64,000 nucleotides of DNA from Owenia fusiformis (taxonomy: Eukaryota; Annelida; Polychaeta; Sabellida; Oweniidae). The DNA is taken from positions 11,342,530 to 11,406,529 of the forward strand of contig CAIIXF020000009.1 of assembly GCA_903813345.2 (NCBI GenBank). Reading direction: 5' to 3'. Position numbers and translations under genes: made by a program. The notes below the pieces were generated by a model, which worked only from the letters and a program-made list of their open reading frames with translations, had not been told where the DNA came from and did no database searches. Positions 1 through 12,400 of the stretch are shown here, in pieces (the stretch's first letter is position 1; every line of letters begins with the position of its first letter).

Positions 1-236
1 AATACGCTGGGGTCCGTTTTCGGAACTGTCATAGAACTTACGATTTGGTCATTGTTCGTCATAAAATGAACAATGTGTTTCTCGGAATCTTAATTCACGA
101 TCATACCAAAAACGAGACCCTGGATAGCAAAATCATTCATAAGGCCTTAGGTCTTATTCTCTCAAAGTTAAAAAAATCTAGAAATAATAGACCACTTTTG
201 AGAAAAATGAAATCCAATCACTTGAACAATAGATAC

Positions 237-474
237 CTTGTCCATAATGGCTACGTTCTATTATATTTTCTTGACTTAATCGTCGCTCAAAATCTCGACT
301 TCTTCTTTTATACTCCTCATCTGAGTGAGTCTTACGTTGTTGTTGGTGATGCCCATAGGGATCTTCCTCCATTGTATGTGGTGCATTGTGGGGGTAAGTT
401 GCATTGTGGGTGTGGTACACATCCTGTTGTTGTTGCTGTTGTTGATTAGATGCTGGCATATCGTAAACAGATTC
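237..474 (-). CDS. Probable linker exon of the I-BAR gene (polyglutamine, basic/acidic)
   Basis: The minus strand has an open stretch from acceptor TTTTTTCAG (exon edge 474) to a possible donor GTATCT (exon edge 237): 238 nt, phase 0 in and phase 1 out. It begins ESVYDMPASN, then a run of seven Gln, a His/Tyr/Asn-rich part and a charged stretch with KTHSDEEYKRRSRDFERRLS. Such low-complexity, SxYDxP-containing sequence would fit the linker between IMD and SH3 in IRSp53 relatives. Membership in the same gene is inferred from strand, phase and position, because at least one exon between 474 and 8108 is missing from my model. An unrelated minus-strand gene is the alternative. The CAG/CAA run is a potential length polymorphism. 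Confidence 0.55.
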
Positions 475-3400
475 CTGAAAAAACATATGGGAAAACCTAT
501 CAAATCAGAATTCCACTGGGACTAGCAATAAGTGTTTGAATTTAGAAGCAGGCCAGTAGCCAGGGGGGAGATCGGGCAAAAATTCTTTCAAATTCATGCA
601 GTTTTTCACCATTCAGACCATTTTACATTTAGAGAGGTGTTCAGATATACAGGTTTTACTGTAATTGTCCTTACGTTTTTTGATATCTGAGTATTTTATT
701 ATTCTATTTTGTTTACAACTTTATAAGGTGAGAGCCACCTCTTGGGCATACATACATGCAAAGGTATAACTCATCTGGGATTTATAGGATTTCAATGTTA
801 TAATGGAAGACTAACCCAAGGGAAGCTCTGTGAAGGAGTGCTGCATTGTTTCATTTGCAATCATTCATTCATTCATTCATTCATAGTCAATGGCCTTTTA
901 TAAAATTCATGGAAGACTCAGCCAATCAATTGTTGTCTCTGATCCCAAAACCATTTCGTTATAGCCTGATTCTGGATTGCCCAAACATCCAGAATGTAAT
1001 GACCTTTAAGATTTTAAAAACACAAATGTCTTAACTCACTAAAGCTAATTGTATAGGTCTCCATGGGAAATATTCAACATACAACCACATCTAGCTTATA
1101 TGCATAATAGCTAGATGAACAGTATATCAATGTTTTGTTTTATCAATATTGTTTGAGGGTTAATTATGTGATTGATGGCATATCATTTATGTGCTCTTTG
1201 AAGCAGTTCTGTTTATCAGTATACTAATTGGGAAGGGAGCATCGTAACCCTATTTCTACATTTGTATGGAAAAAGTTTTGCTGAAGCTTATCAGTGTGTT
1301 AGTATAAGTACCTATGTAATTCATTTCTGCTTCATTAATATGTACCCAAGCACTTAGTCATATGAAATCGCCATGATGCTGTCAAATAGTTCATTCTGAT
1401 ATTTCAGTAAGATTAATTGTGTGTCATACACTAAGAGGAGACTAAGAGGGGACTTGCAATAAGCCCGGACTGTTCTCTCAGGACTGGAAGTCAATTTGAC
1501 TGGCAAAGGGGGAGGGGAGGTCTAGGGACCCTAAGGTGCAGGAAGGTTGAAAACATGATTGACTAAATAAAGGCCACCTCCCAATAAACATATTGACATT
1601 CAGTCCATTGCCCAAAAGACATTTATTTTTCCAAGTTCATTGCCAAGAGTGAAAAGTGATTGCCCAATTTAATATATTGGCATTCAGTTCATGCAGCCCA
1701 ATAGACATTTTATTTTTTCATTGCCAAGAGTGAAAGTGATTGCCCATTGGCAGTCAGACAACTGTGAATTTTAAACTCTGCTAAGGTAGACCTCATTTTA
1801 TGAGTCTGCCTATGCCTTTGTACATGATTACATATGTTTCATCCCAGGCTTAATGAACCATTAGTCTAATGAATGTATCAATCATTGACGCATGACCTTG
1901 AACAAATACCATGTTTAAAATGAAGAATAGAATCAAAAATCATGCAACTAACAAAAAAATAAGTAATCAGACATGAAGTTAAAACTCAAAACTGTATAAA
2001 AATGCAAGAAAAACATATACTTCATTCACATTTTGGAGAGAAATAGGGTGAAATATGAGGGCATGTTAGGCTTGGGATGACGACAGGAGAAAATGAATCC
2101 ATTGTTATAGGTTGATATGTTACTTTAGGTCGATGTCATCATCTATGATATGCCAGTAAACAACATTTTTCTATTGTTCATTATAAATACTATCAATTAT
2201 TGATGACAAACATTTTTTTCTTTTAGATATTCCTGTTTTATGACACCCTACCTGACAAAACAAATGATTGATCTTATAGGAAAGTAGATATTTGAAACCC
2301 TGATATAATAACACCCCTTTTTATAAGGTAAACTGTAAACTGGTAGGTGTAAAATAGCATAATCAGTCTCTTGCTAATACAGAATTCTGAAAATACAGAA
2401 TTCTCTCAAAGAAAGAAAACTATTTTTTAATTATATCATTATAACATATTATACACTTATTTTTCGGGAAATGATATATTCCCTCGATACACAAACCCTC
2501 ACTGTAATAAAAAGTGTCCTAAAAACAATAAGTCTGAAAATGTTTCGTGAAGTTGTGGTTGCTATGGTAACATGTAAGATGGAGTTATATACAAAAGAGT
2601 TGTTTATGATAAATTGTATATGATAGAGATTAAAATGATGAATGTATGTGATGGAGATTTATATTATAAATTGTATATGATGAATTGCATATGATGGAGA
2701 ATTATATGATAAATTGTACATGATGAATTGTATGTGATGAATTATATATGATGAATTGTATATGAAAGAGATTTATATGATGGTTTGTGTAACATGGAGT
2801 TTCTTGTGGTCAAGGCGCACAGGAAAAAGCTGTTTATGCTATGTTTCAATGTTAGTGTATACCACTCTTCAGTATATGATCTGTATATCACTGTTATTCA
2901 TGTATTTGATAATAACACCAATAGAAACTTAGATACAGCCATTCATATTGACAGCATCTGTCAGGTGAAAACATGTAAATAGAGGCAGTTGCCATAGTAA
3001 CACATTTGTGATTGTTATTATTAACTGATTCACCAACAAGGGAGTATATCAACAGGGTGTGTCAGATAGCTTTAGATCTCCCACACAAAAACTGATTGAC
3101 TGACTAGATCCCAATGCTATTGAATGATGACAATTGACACTAAGTGGGTTGGGGTGAGGGGTGGGGGGTAGAGGAGTGAATAAGATCACAATTAAATTGA
3201 ATAATAGAAATTCATAGCCTGGCCAAAAATATCAATATCCACCAATATAGCGCAGCGGTAATGTGTGTACTTCTTACGCAATAGGTCCCGGATCCAATCC
3301 CAAGACCAGGCAATACTTAAATTGTCCCTGTTTCCGTACAGTACTTCAGGATGTTTGACTGAGTGGTCCACAATTCGTTAAAGGCGGTGGTGTTTACTTG

Positions 3401-6400
3401 TATGACTATGTATGAGTGCACATAAAAGAACACAGGGCTTCTTCAAGGAGGGATATAGTCCTGAGTAAGGACACTAGCGGTTACCGTTAGTGATTTGGTT
3501 TTCTGTATAAAAAGTCGTTTTTCTCCTTTCCTACCCCATTGGAGCGCCATTTGGCGTTTGGGAAGTGAATTGGGACTAAATATTTATAAGGTAGGTCCTG
3601 ATTTATCTGAAAACATGCCAAAGTTCAGTGGGAAATCTCATTTTAAGCTGGCGGCGGAGTGATTTTGACCTTGGTGATTTTACCAGAATTCTCTGAGAAA
3701 TCTGACGATAGAGGGGGTTAGTGTCTTCAAGTTTATTTATCTCAAAAATTCGGTGGACAACCCATGGTAAGATTGTTATAGCAGTCTAGGCGAGTCTCTC
3801 CCGAACACTGTGGTATGTTGCACTAGGCTTGGATACTAATCGTTAATAAGATACAGGGTAAAATGTTATAATGGCCACCTATGGGAAACTCTACTGTGGT
3901 CTTCAACCTATTAGGATATAGTCCTGAGTAAGGACACTAGCGGTTACCGTTAGTGATTTGGTTTTCTGTATAAAAAGTCATTTTTCTCCTTTCCTACCCC
4001 ATTGGAGCGCCATTTGGCGTTTGGGAAGTGAATTGGGACTAAATATTTATAAGGTAGGTCCTGATTTATCTGAAAACATGCCAAAGTTCAGTGGGAAATC
4101 TCATTTTAAGCTGGCGGCGGAGTGATTTTGACCTTGGTGATTTTACCAGAATTCTCTGAGAAATCTGACGATAGAGGGGGTTAGTGTCTTCAAGTTTATT
4201 TATCTCAAAAATTCGGTGGACAACCCATGGTAAGATTGTTATAGCAGTCTAGGCGAGTCTCTCCCGAACACTGTGGTATGTTGCACTAGGCTTGGATACT
4301 AATCGTTAATAAGATACAGGGTAAAATGTTATAATGGCCACCTATGGGAAACTCTACTGTGGTCTTCAACCTATTAGAAGGCGCATTTTTGGGGTATTTT
4401 GTAGGTTTTGTCCCCTTTTGAGGTTTTTAAGTTCATTAAGAAGCCTAATAGCTCATATCATATTAAAGGACTGTATCTTAGCTGAACAATGGTACCAAAA
4501 TCGTGACATTTTGAAGCAACTTTAGTGTTTTGGGGGCGAGGCCATTGTGCCAAGTACCCCGAATTCCATTCTCCCGTGCCATTCAATTGTCTTCTGGGCA
4601 GTTTTGAATGAACCTTTGTTTCTCCCTAACGTTATGACGTCATAATATGCAATTGAACGCCTTGACATGGATATCACTCAAAAGATAGTAGAAATCGCTT
4701 TCCAATGATACCCCATATGGCCATGTTCCCCTCAGTTGGGTGTACTCAATCTGTGATGCAAACTGTAAGGTGCACCCCTACCCCAAAGAAATTTCAAGAA
4801 ATCTCAAAATCAAATTTCCTGAATTTTGCTAAAAGGACCTGTGTCTATAAGGATTGAATCTTCCCCCGTGCATTTTCTCAAATATAGCATTGTTATATAC
4901 CATTGTGATCGGGATAATGCCTACAATGCTAATATAACCATGTTGAAAGAAAACAAACTAATTCAGTTTACTATTAGGATATAGTCCTGAGTAAGGACAC
5001 TAGCGGTTACCGTTAGTGATTTGGTTTTCTGTATAAAATGTCATTTTTCTCCTTTCCTACCCCATTGGAGCGCCATTTGGCGTTTGGGAAGTGAATTGGG
5101 ACTAAATATTTATAAGGTAGGTCCTGATTTATCTGAAAACATGCCAAAGTTCAGTGGGAAATCTCATTTTAAGCTGGCGGCGGAGTGATTTTGACCTTGG
5201 TGATTTTACCAGAATTCTCTGAGAAATCTGACGATAGAGGGGGTTAGTGTCTTCAAGTTTATTTATCTCAAAAATTCGGTGGACAACCCATGGTAAGATT
5301 GTTATAGCAGTCTAGGCGAGTCTCTCCCGAACACTGTGGTATGTTGCACAAGGCTTGGATACTAATCGTTAATAAGATACAGGGTAAAATGTTATAATGG
5401 CCACCTATGGGAAACTCTACTGTGGTCTTCAACCGAGGGGTTCTGGGTCTGCTTTCCATGATTACATGCATTAATTTTGACCGTATATGTTCGGGATATA
5501 CCCATAATAGGTATTGCTCACCTTCATTGTTGGTAAGCAAAATACAATACAAATGGGACCTGAATAGGGTAAACAATATGATTGTAATATGATCAAAATG
5601 ACCCCATAAGGGAAGGCATAGACTTTCAATATAAAATAAATGCATGGTACGTATAAGTATAAAATTCAGTATATGCTAGGCTACCTGTATTTTGATTGGG
5701 TTGGTGGATTTGATGACCCTTATAATCAAAATCTGATGGGGTGAAGCAAAATCAATGGATAATCTCTAATTCAAAGAGTGTAGACGAAGCTCTCTTTTAA
5801 ATGTGAAAACAAACTATTAGAAAGGGAGATTCTGAAGTGTCCTTAAGTGGCCTTAACATATAGATTTACATTACAATCGTGGGAGCTTGCAATCTTAATA
5901 ATGATATGTATCAATTCTAATACTTTCTAGAAATAGAGATTGAAATACAGGATATAGCATAACAAATCTCATAAATTGTAACTCAAATCTAATTCTCATT
6001 AACCATTAGTCAGTAGTTATGATATGAAATGTTTTATTTATAAGTAGCATGAAAGTGAATACACTCAAGAATAACTAAGTGGCATATAAAAATAATTTTG
6101 CACTTAAAGATTGCAATTGAGATTCTGTGAAGAGCTAATAAGTAGATACAGTTTCTGTTAATCCTCTAACCTAATTCCACTAAGAATTCAAGCAACATCT
6201 ATTTCTAGGCCGACGTTTTTCAGAAAATGTAAAAGTTTTGGGAAATTGTGAATAAATTATGAACAGATTTGAAATGGGTCAACAAGTAGATAGAAACAGA
6301 ACTATGTCTTATGGCTTGATATGCAGTTTTTCTGAAAATCACATCAAAACGTGACTTCAATGAAAGACAAGGCTATAAAACTTAACTCATTCAATACTGG

Positions 6401-9400
6401 GGCAAAAAGCACTATAATACTGACGATATTTTCAAAATTGCCATATATGGTACCTCTGAAATAATATATATTGTATATACATGGGCATACATATATAGTG
6501 TTATATAGCATTTTAAAGCATATGACATACTCGTTCAGAATGAATAGTTTTTTAAGTCCCATTTTATAAGTTGTCATGGTTACAAGATTCCCCCAAAAAT
6601 ACATTGGGTTTGTGCTTGGACTTGATATCACTATCCTTAGTAGTCAACGTATGTGCTTTATGACGTCATATCACGTCCTTAGTAGCGAATGAGTTAATAA
6701 ACCTTTATTGGGACAGACCCTAGGCAGAAAGTTAAAAGTTAAGCAATAATAAATTAATTCAGCTTGTCTTACCTTAATAAACTAAATCACCATAGAATTT
6801 AATTCTTCAGCATTTACTATGATTTTCTTTGGAGTAATACTCAAGAAATAGAACTCAAGCAATTAATAATTTCAAAAATGCCATCAACTCTCTCGTTTGT
6901 AGATTATGAACTGGGAAAGAACAGATATAGTTAATTTGAATTTGTTAATCTGTTTATTATTAGGATTATAGTTAAAAATCTCTCTTTGTATATTTTATGT
7001 TTGATTTATGTTTCGAAATCTTTAATGATTAAAATATTCATAAATCATTGGGTATGACTAAATTGTTTCAAAATCAAAATCTTTATTTGCGTAACCTGAA
7101 TTCTTTATTTCAGGTATTGACAATGATAATGATGTTCGTTAGGTGAGATAATTAAAGCCTCATATTTGACATACTGAGTTAGGGTGAAACACAAATATTA
7201 AAGCCTCATATTTGACATACTGAGTTAGAATGAAACACATATATTAAAGGCTCATATTTAACTTTCAGAGTTTGAGTGAAACACTAATATTAAAGCCTCA
7301 TATTTGACTTACTGAGTTAGAGTGAAACACTAATATTAAAGCCTCATGTTTGACTTACTGAGTTAGAGTGATGATGACTTCCTGCATATTCTCGTAGCAG
7401 AGCTTCTGTGCCTTCAGGGAGAACATTTGGCTGCTTACATAGTTCTCCCCACTCTGGCAGTCTATGGGTTAACAATTCATGAGCCTGGAATAAAAAGAAT
7501 TAACATTGATAATATATATAGTCTCCTAATAAACAATTTTATAACAGAAATTGGCTGCTCTCCTTCCATTCTTTCATCAGATCGTGGCGCAAAATTGGAG
7601 GCTACCAGATTATGAAAAAATTGAGCAAAAAAATCGAAAAACTTTATTTTTTAAAAATGGATCAAATTCACCCCCGAAACAGTTTAGTAATTCTTTAATT
7701 TGCCAAAGAAGACCTATTATGTTGAATTATATTGTTACATGGTTCTTTCACCAGCTTCATTTCTCCTTATTCAGCATGACACTTATCAACTATTTTTTTC
7801 TCTTGAAGCATCTTAAATAATTGAAACTAATGTCCGCTAGAGCACCATAAAACAGAATTCAGTAAGTTGGAGTTGACGTGATTATTTGAGACCCTCATTG
7901 CATCAATAACGTGATTCCACAACAATTTACTGCACCACAGACCCATAGACATGGGAGTTTCTGGGGTTCAAGCAAATCCCCCTGGCAAAAAAATCTTACA
8001 AAATCATGCAGTTTTTCCCCATTCAGAGCACATTTCAAGTGAACTCCCCTGGAAATTTTTAGAAAGTGAACCCCCTTTGGCAAATCCCGACTACTCTCTA
8101 TACCTACCTTATTATGGTAAGAGGCATAGTTTCGCACCATGACACACAACTTGTCCAGCAAGAAACAGTGTCTTGAATGGTCCTCTAATAGAGCCTGAAA
8201 TATATAAAGTTTTCAGTAAAACCATCAATAGATGGGGTTGTTCTAATGCAGAGGTACAGGTTATAAGCCATAGGGTGTTTCATAATGACCATCCTCATTC
8301 ACATTGAATTCTAGTTTGTGTGGCCTAATAATCTATATACAGTAAAATGTGTTTATCCGAACATCTCTCTAATATAAACACCTCTTCATGCCAGAGAAAG
8401 CATTGTTCGACGAACTGTGAACATTCCAAACACTTTAACCTAGGTCCAAGTAGCTTGAATTGTCAGATTTCTCATGAAACTGGAATTCTCTTGTAATTCT
8501 TGTGCACTGTTATTCACTCTCACAGTGCTTAGAAAGTATATAGAAAAGATCACCAACCTGTCTCAGACTTGACCTTTGATACTCTTCCAACTTAGCCTGG
8601 TATTCATTGCTAGTTCTAAGTAACTGGAAATATAAATGAAAATGCCATATATGGGTGTCAAATAAGTACCATTAATAGGATGAAAATGCCATATATGGTT
8701 GTCAAATAAGTACCATTAATAGGATGGAAATGCCATATTTGGGTATCAAATAAGTACCATAATAATATGGAGTCAACCCTCAAACGGTCCTTTTTTTAAA
8801 CATCACACTTTTGAAGAGCAAATTATCCATATCCAAAATGTAATTTACCCAGCATGCCCAAAAGCTAATCGGATCTAGGCACTAATCTACTCTTGCATCT
8901 GTAAAAAATTCGAGTTGAATGAATCAGAAGTTTTCCTGGAATTTTGAAGATGACTGCAGCAAAAGATGACATCAAAATAACACTTTTTCATAATGATGTA
9001 AAAACAATGTCACCTTACTGGATGAAAATATTCTGAATCAATGGTTTCTTAATATCTCGGATACACATATTGATTCATGGTTTTACAGGAATGTTTCAGA
9101 GACATGATGACCGTTTCTACAATAGTCTAGGATATTAATATATTTTGCAAATTGATACTTTGCCTCAAAACTATTACTGCTAGTATTTGTTTATAAACTT
9201 TCATTAACACTCTGCTGGTTCACTAAGTACATTTTATTCCTAATAAATGTCACACTTTTGATGTCACTATTTTGATGTATACGATATTGTGTGATTTCAC
9301 GGAAATATAAATGAAAAGATTCATGAAGCTTTAAAAGGTATATTAGCCTGTTTATATTTTGATCTAAATATTCTGATGAAGTACTCACAATACAATCAGG

Positions 9401-12400
9401 AGGATGTTTCATAGAAATCTTATAAATTAAGAATCTCATTAACTGTACTTAATGGTCTTTTCATTTAAACAATTTTAAATCTGGAAACAGAATTTAAGAC
9501 ATTTTCACGAAACAGCATGGAGAAAATGTTTTTGTGGTATTTCTCTAAAATGCCTATGTTTTTATCAAATACTTTATCAAAATGTTTTATGGATTAGGAA
9601 TTAAGATTCATGTAATAATATATCATCCCATACCGGGAATTTAAGTGTTGAATTGTAAAAGACAATGCCGTAAAAAATAGAATAAAAATTTGAATATTGA
9701 TAAACCGCTTCTTGGAAATGTTTTTGAGTTGAGTAGATTCACCTGTATTCATATTTGGATGTAAATATTATGTTCAGAATATTCATAGAAATGTTTTGAT
9801 TATGATTTGTCATGCTCATTTTGTTATTACCACAGTTACATAGTGAAAAACAATCAAAATTCAGGATGAAATAAGCCGATGAGTGCATTGGCTAGCCGTT
9901 ATCTCAAAACAGAATATTTTAATAGGACCAGTATGTATAAATGACAGAACAATTATCCTGACAAATATGTGGAGTAAATTTAAAAGATATGTGTATATGC
10001 AAATACTCGATGTTAAAACCTACCTTTAAAGGATTTAAAGCAAATGTAATATCTTATTGTAATATTGATAAGCAAATAGGCAGCGAAAAAAGGTGGGAAA
10101 TTATGGGTACTAGATTAGATTAGGAAATTGTGTGACTTCAATGATATTGTGTATATTGTATATGTTAATGTAACTGCTTTCAAATGTTTTTCTATTAATA
10201 AAAAGGAATAAAAAACAAACAAAAAAAACTATAATCTCAGCAAAAAACAAATTCAAATCATCATATAATGTCTACTTTAACCTATAAATTATTCTGAAAT
10301 TATTAGACCCCATTTGCTTCTAAAAACAATCAGAAGAGGCTTTAAAATCCGCAATACCATAAAATAAGCACCGAGCGACAAATTATGCAACAAATTCACA
10401 TGTAGATCGATTAGGAATATTAAGGCTCATCATATACAAGTACACATATGTGAACACCTGCGCTCAAAACGGTCCCAGGGCATCATTTCTTCATTACAAA
10501 ACATAATCAATACATGATGCAGAACAATATATAATAAGTCTATAATAACACTTTTTTTGTTTTTGAGATTATTTAATATTTTGTACCGACTCTATCCAGT
10601 ATATTGTCAAATGGAAGGATTTTATCGCTTTTTTCACCATTTTAGATTTTTTGCGCAACCATTTTGTTATTTTCTTAATAAGTAGAGTGTCACCATAATA
10701 ACATAAAATTTACATTACCTACATGGGGTTACCATGGTTACGTGATTTAATAGCAAGCAACAAATTATTGTTTCATGGCTATCATTTCACCCATGCATAT
10801 AATGTCATTGGGTTGTATTTAAAAAAGCAAAATAGAGTGGAAAAGGGTGAAATCTGAGAGGAAAGAATAAATAGACTTGTAATTATTACTCTAAATTGTA
10901 TAAAAATGCAAGAAAATCAGACACTTTATTCAAATTTTGGAGAGAATGGAATGAATTTCCATAAGCAGATGAACTACCGGATTTTCTCGCATATAAGCCC
11001 TGGGCGTATAACTGAAAGAAGGGGTAATTTCGTCTGTTATTTTACCTCTTATTTTTCGCCCATGGGCGTATAAGTGTACTGCTTTAAATTTTTGGCCCAG
11101 TGGGCTTAAAGGAGTATTCCCCCTGGAGGGCTGTGCTGTTGAATATATTTACTTTAGTATACATTTATTACAATAATAAACGATTTGAAGGTTGACATCT
11201 TGTTGTTTTGTTATATTATTAACTCAAAGATCAACTCCACATGAATATCGCCCATGCCAGGCTGTCTGCCATTGACTCTCGCGAGAACGGGATTTCGCCG
11301 GAATTTGACGTCATCGACTCTCTTACCACAGTAGCCATTATTGGAAAACAAAGAAAAGATGCCTATATGTGCAGCAGTAAATTGCCACAACAGCCTAAAG
11401 AAAAGGCCGCCTGGGATCAGTTTCCACAAGATACCCGACATTATAAAGTACCCATCAAAAAAACACATCATACGGGCCTGGTTGACAAATATTGGAAGAG
11501 GTTGGACTGTAGAAACTTTTAGGAATTCCGGATCCGCAAATAAAATTCTTTGTTCAGTACACTTTTCCCCAGATTGTTTTCAAACTGATATCTCAACACT
11601 CATTGGATTTACATCATCCAAACCTCGGCAACTTAAGCCCGATGCTATCCCCACAATATTCTCTCATAAATCATCAAAGCCAGTCGATGAAGGAAGAGAA
11701 CGACGGGCAGTGAAAAGACAACAAAAACGGGTATGCACTCTTCAGACAAGATGGCGGCCATTTGGCCGGCTAAAAATTTAGTTGTCCAGGCGAGCCGTTC
11801 TTTCTTTTGCATGTAATTTCTGAAATAAATCTATCTGAAATAAAAAACATTACTCATAACTTACAAGCTCTGTCTTTGTTCTTTCTCAAACCGACTGATA
11901 CTCAGTAGGTCTATCCCTTTATCTTCCAAAGTTTATATTTTCTAACGAGTAACAACTTTTCTCGAGTTCAAAAATCGAACTGAATAATCTTCAAATAATC
12001 ACCGATCTACAGCCTTAGTACAGGTCAGAATAAAGTGTTTAATAGATGAACACGCAACATGTTTACCATAGTTTCATTCTGTTTTAATATATTTGCTTGC
12101 AAGACGATCGAATGTGGACAAATACTACAGGAAACCATTTTTTCAAATTTTTTTTTTCAGTTTCTGAATCAAATTCTTTTTTTATTTTCAATATGAATAT
12201 TTAGATCTACCAACACAATTCATGAGTTCTTATGAGTTTTCAGTGAATTTCTCAGTATGTAATGTCTCTAGTAAATGCTTGATTAGATCAGATATAAAAC
12301 CATGATTGAAAGTTGGTTGGTTGCATGTTGATCCTTTGAAAGGCCCAAAAGTAAAATGGATTTCATCATCAGATGATAGATTTTACCTTTTGTATTAGTA

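Larger units (their letters stand above)
475..3239. other. Intronic, AT-rich, mostly unique sequence with small repeats
   Basis: No gene was recognised. A dispersed repeat piece lies at 565-665, a CATT microsatellite at about 858-886, a two-copy 90-bp tandem repeat at 1582-1765 and an AT-rich ATGATGAATTGTAT minisatellite at 2560-2790. About 1986-2060 matches 10900-10970 and 17695-17760. The exon missing from the I-BAR model may be here or in 5440-8100 but was not identified. Confidence 0.5.

Noticed and set aside
45-449. 134-codon plus-strand frame
   Set aside because: Complement of the polyglutamine exon at 237-474 on the minus strand, which has better codon content and a splice acceptor.
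1363-1495. Minus-strand frame of about 45 codons after a strong pyrimidine tract and CAG
   Set aside because: The phase does not fit exon 8, there is no donor and no resemblance to the missing IMD helix.
3248-3300. A functional tRNA gene
   Set aside because: A and B boxes are present but the acceptor and T stems do not pair, and there is no T-run terminator at the right place.
5268-5645. 125-codon minus-strand frame
   Set aside because: It runs across the end of the third 463-bp repeat into unique DNA and is not conserved in the other two copies.
7151-7370. CRISPR-like array
   Set aside because: The 46-bp units are contiguous with no unique spacers and the host is an animal; this is a minisatellite.
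11341-11358. Start of the THAP protein at 11341
   Set aside because: That codon is TTG; the first ATG at 11359 has a good context and sits just before the zinc-finger Cys.
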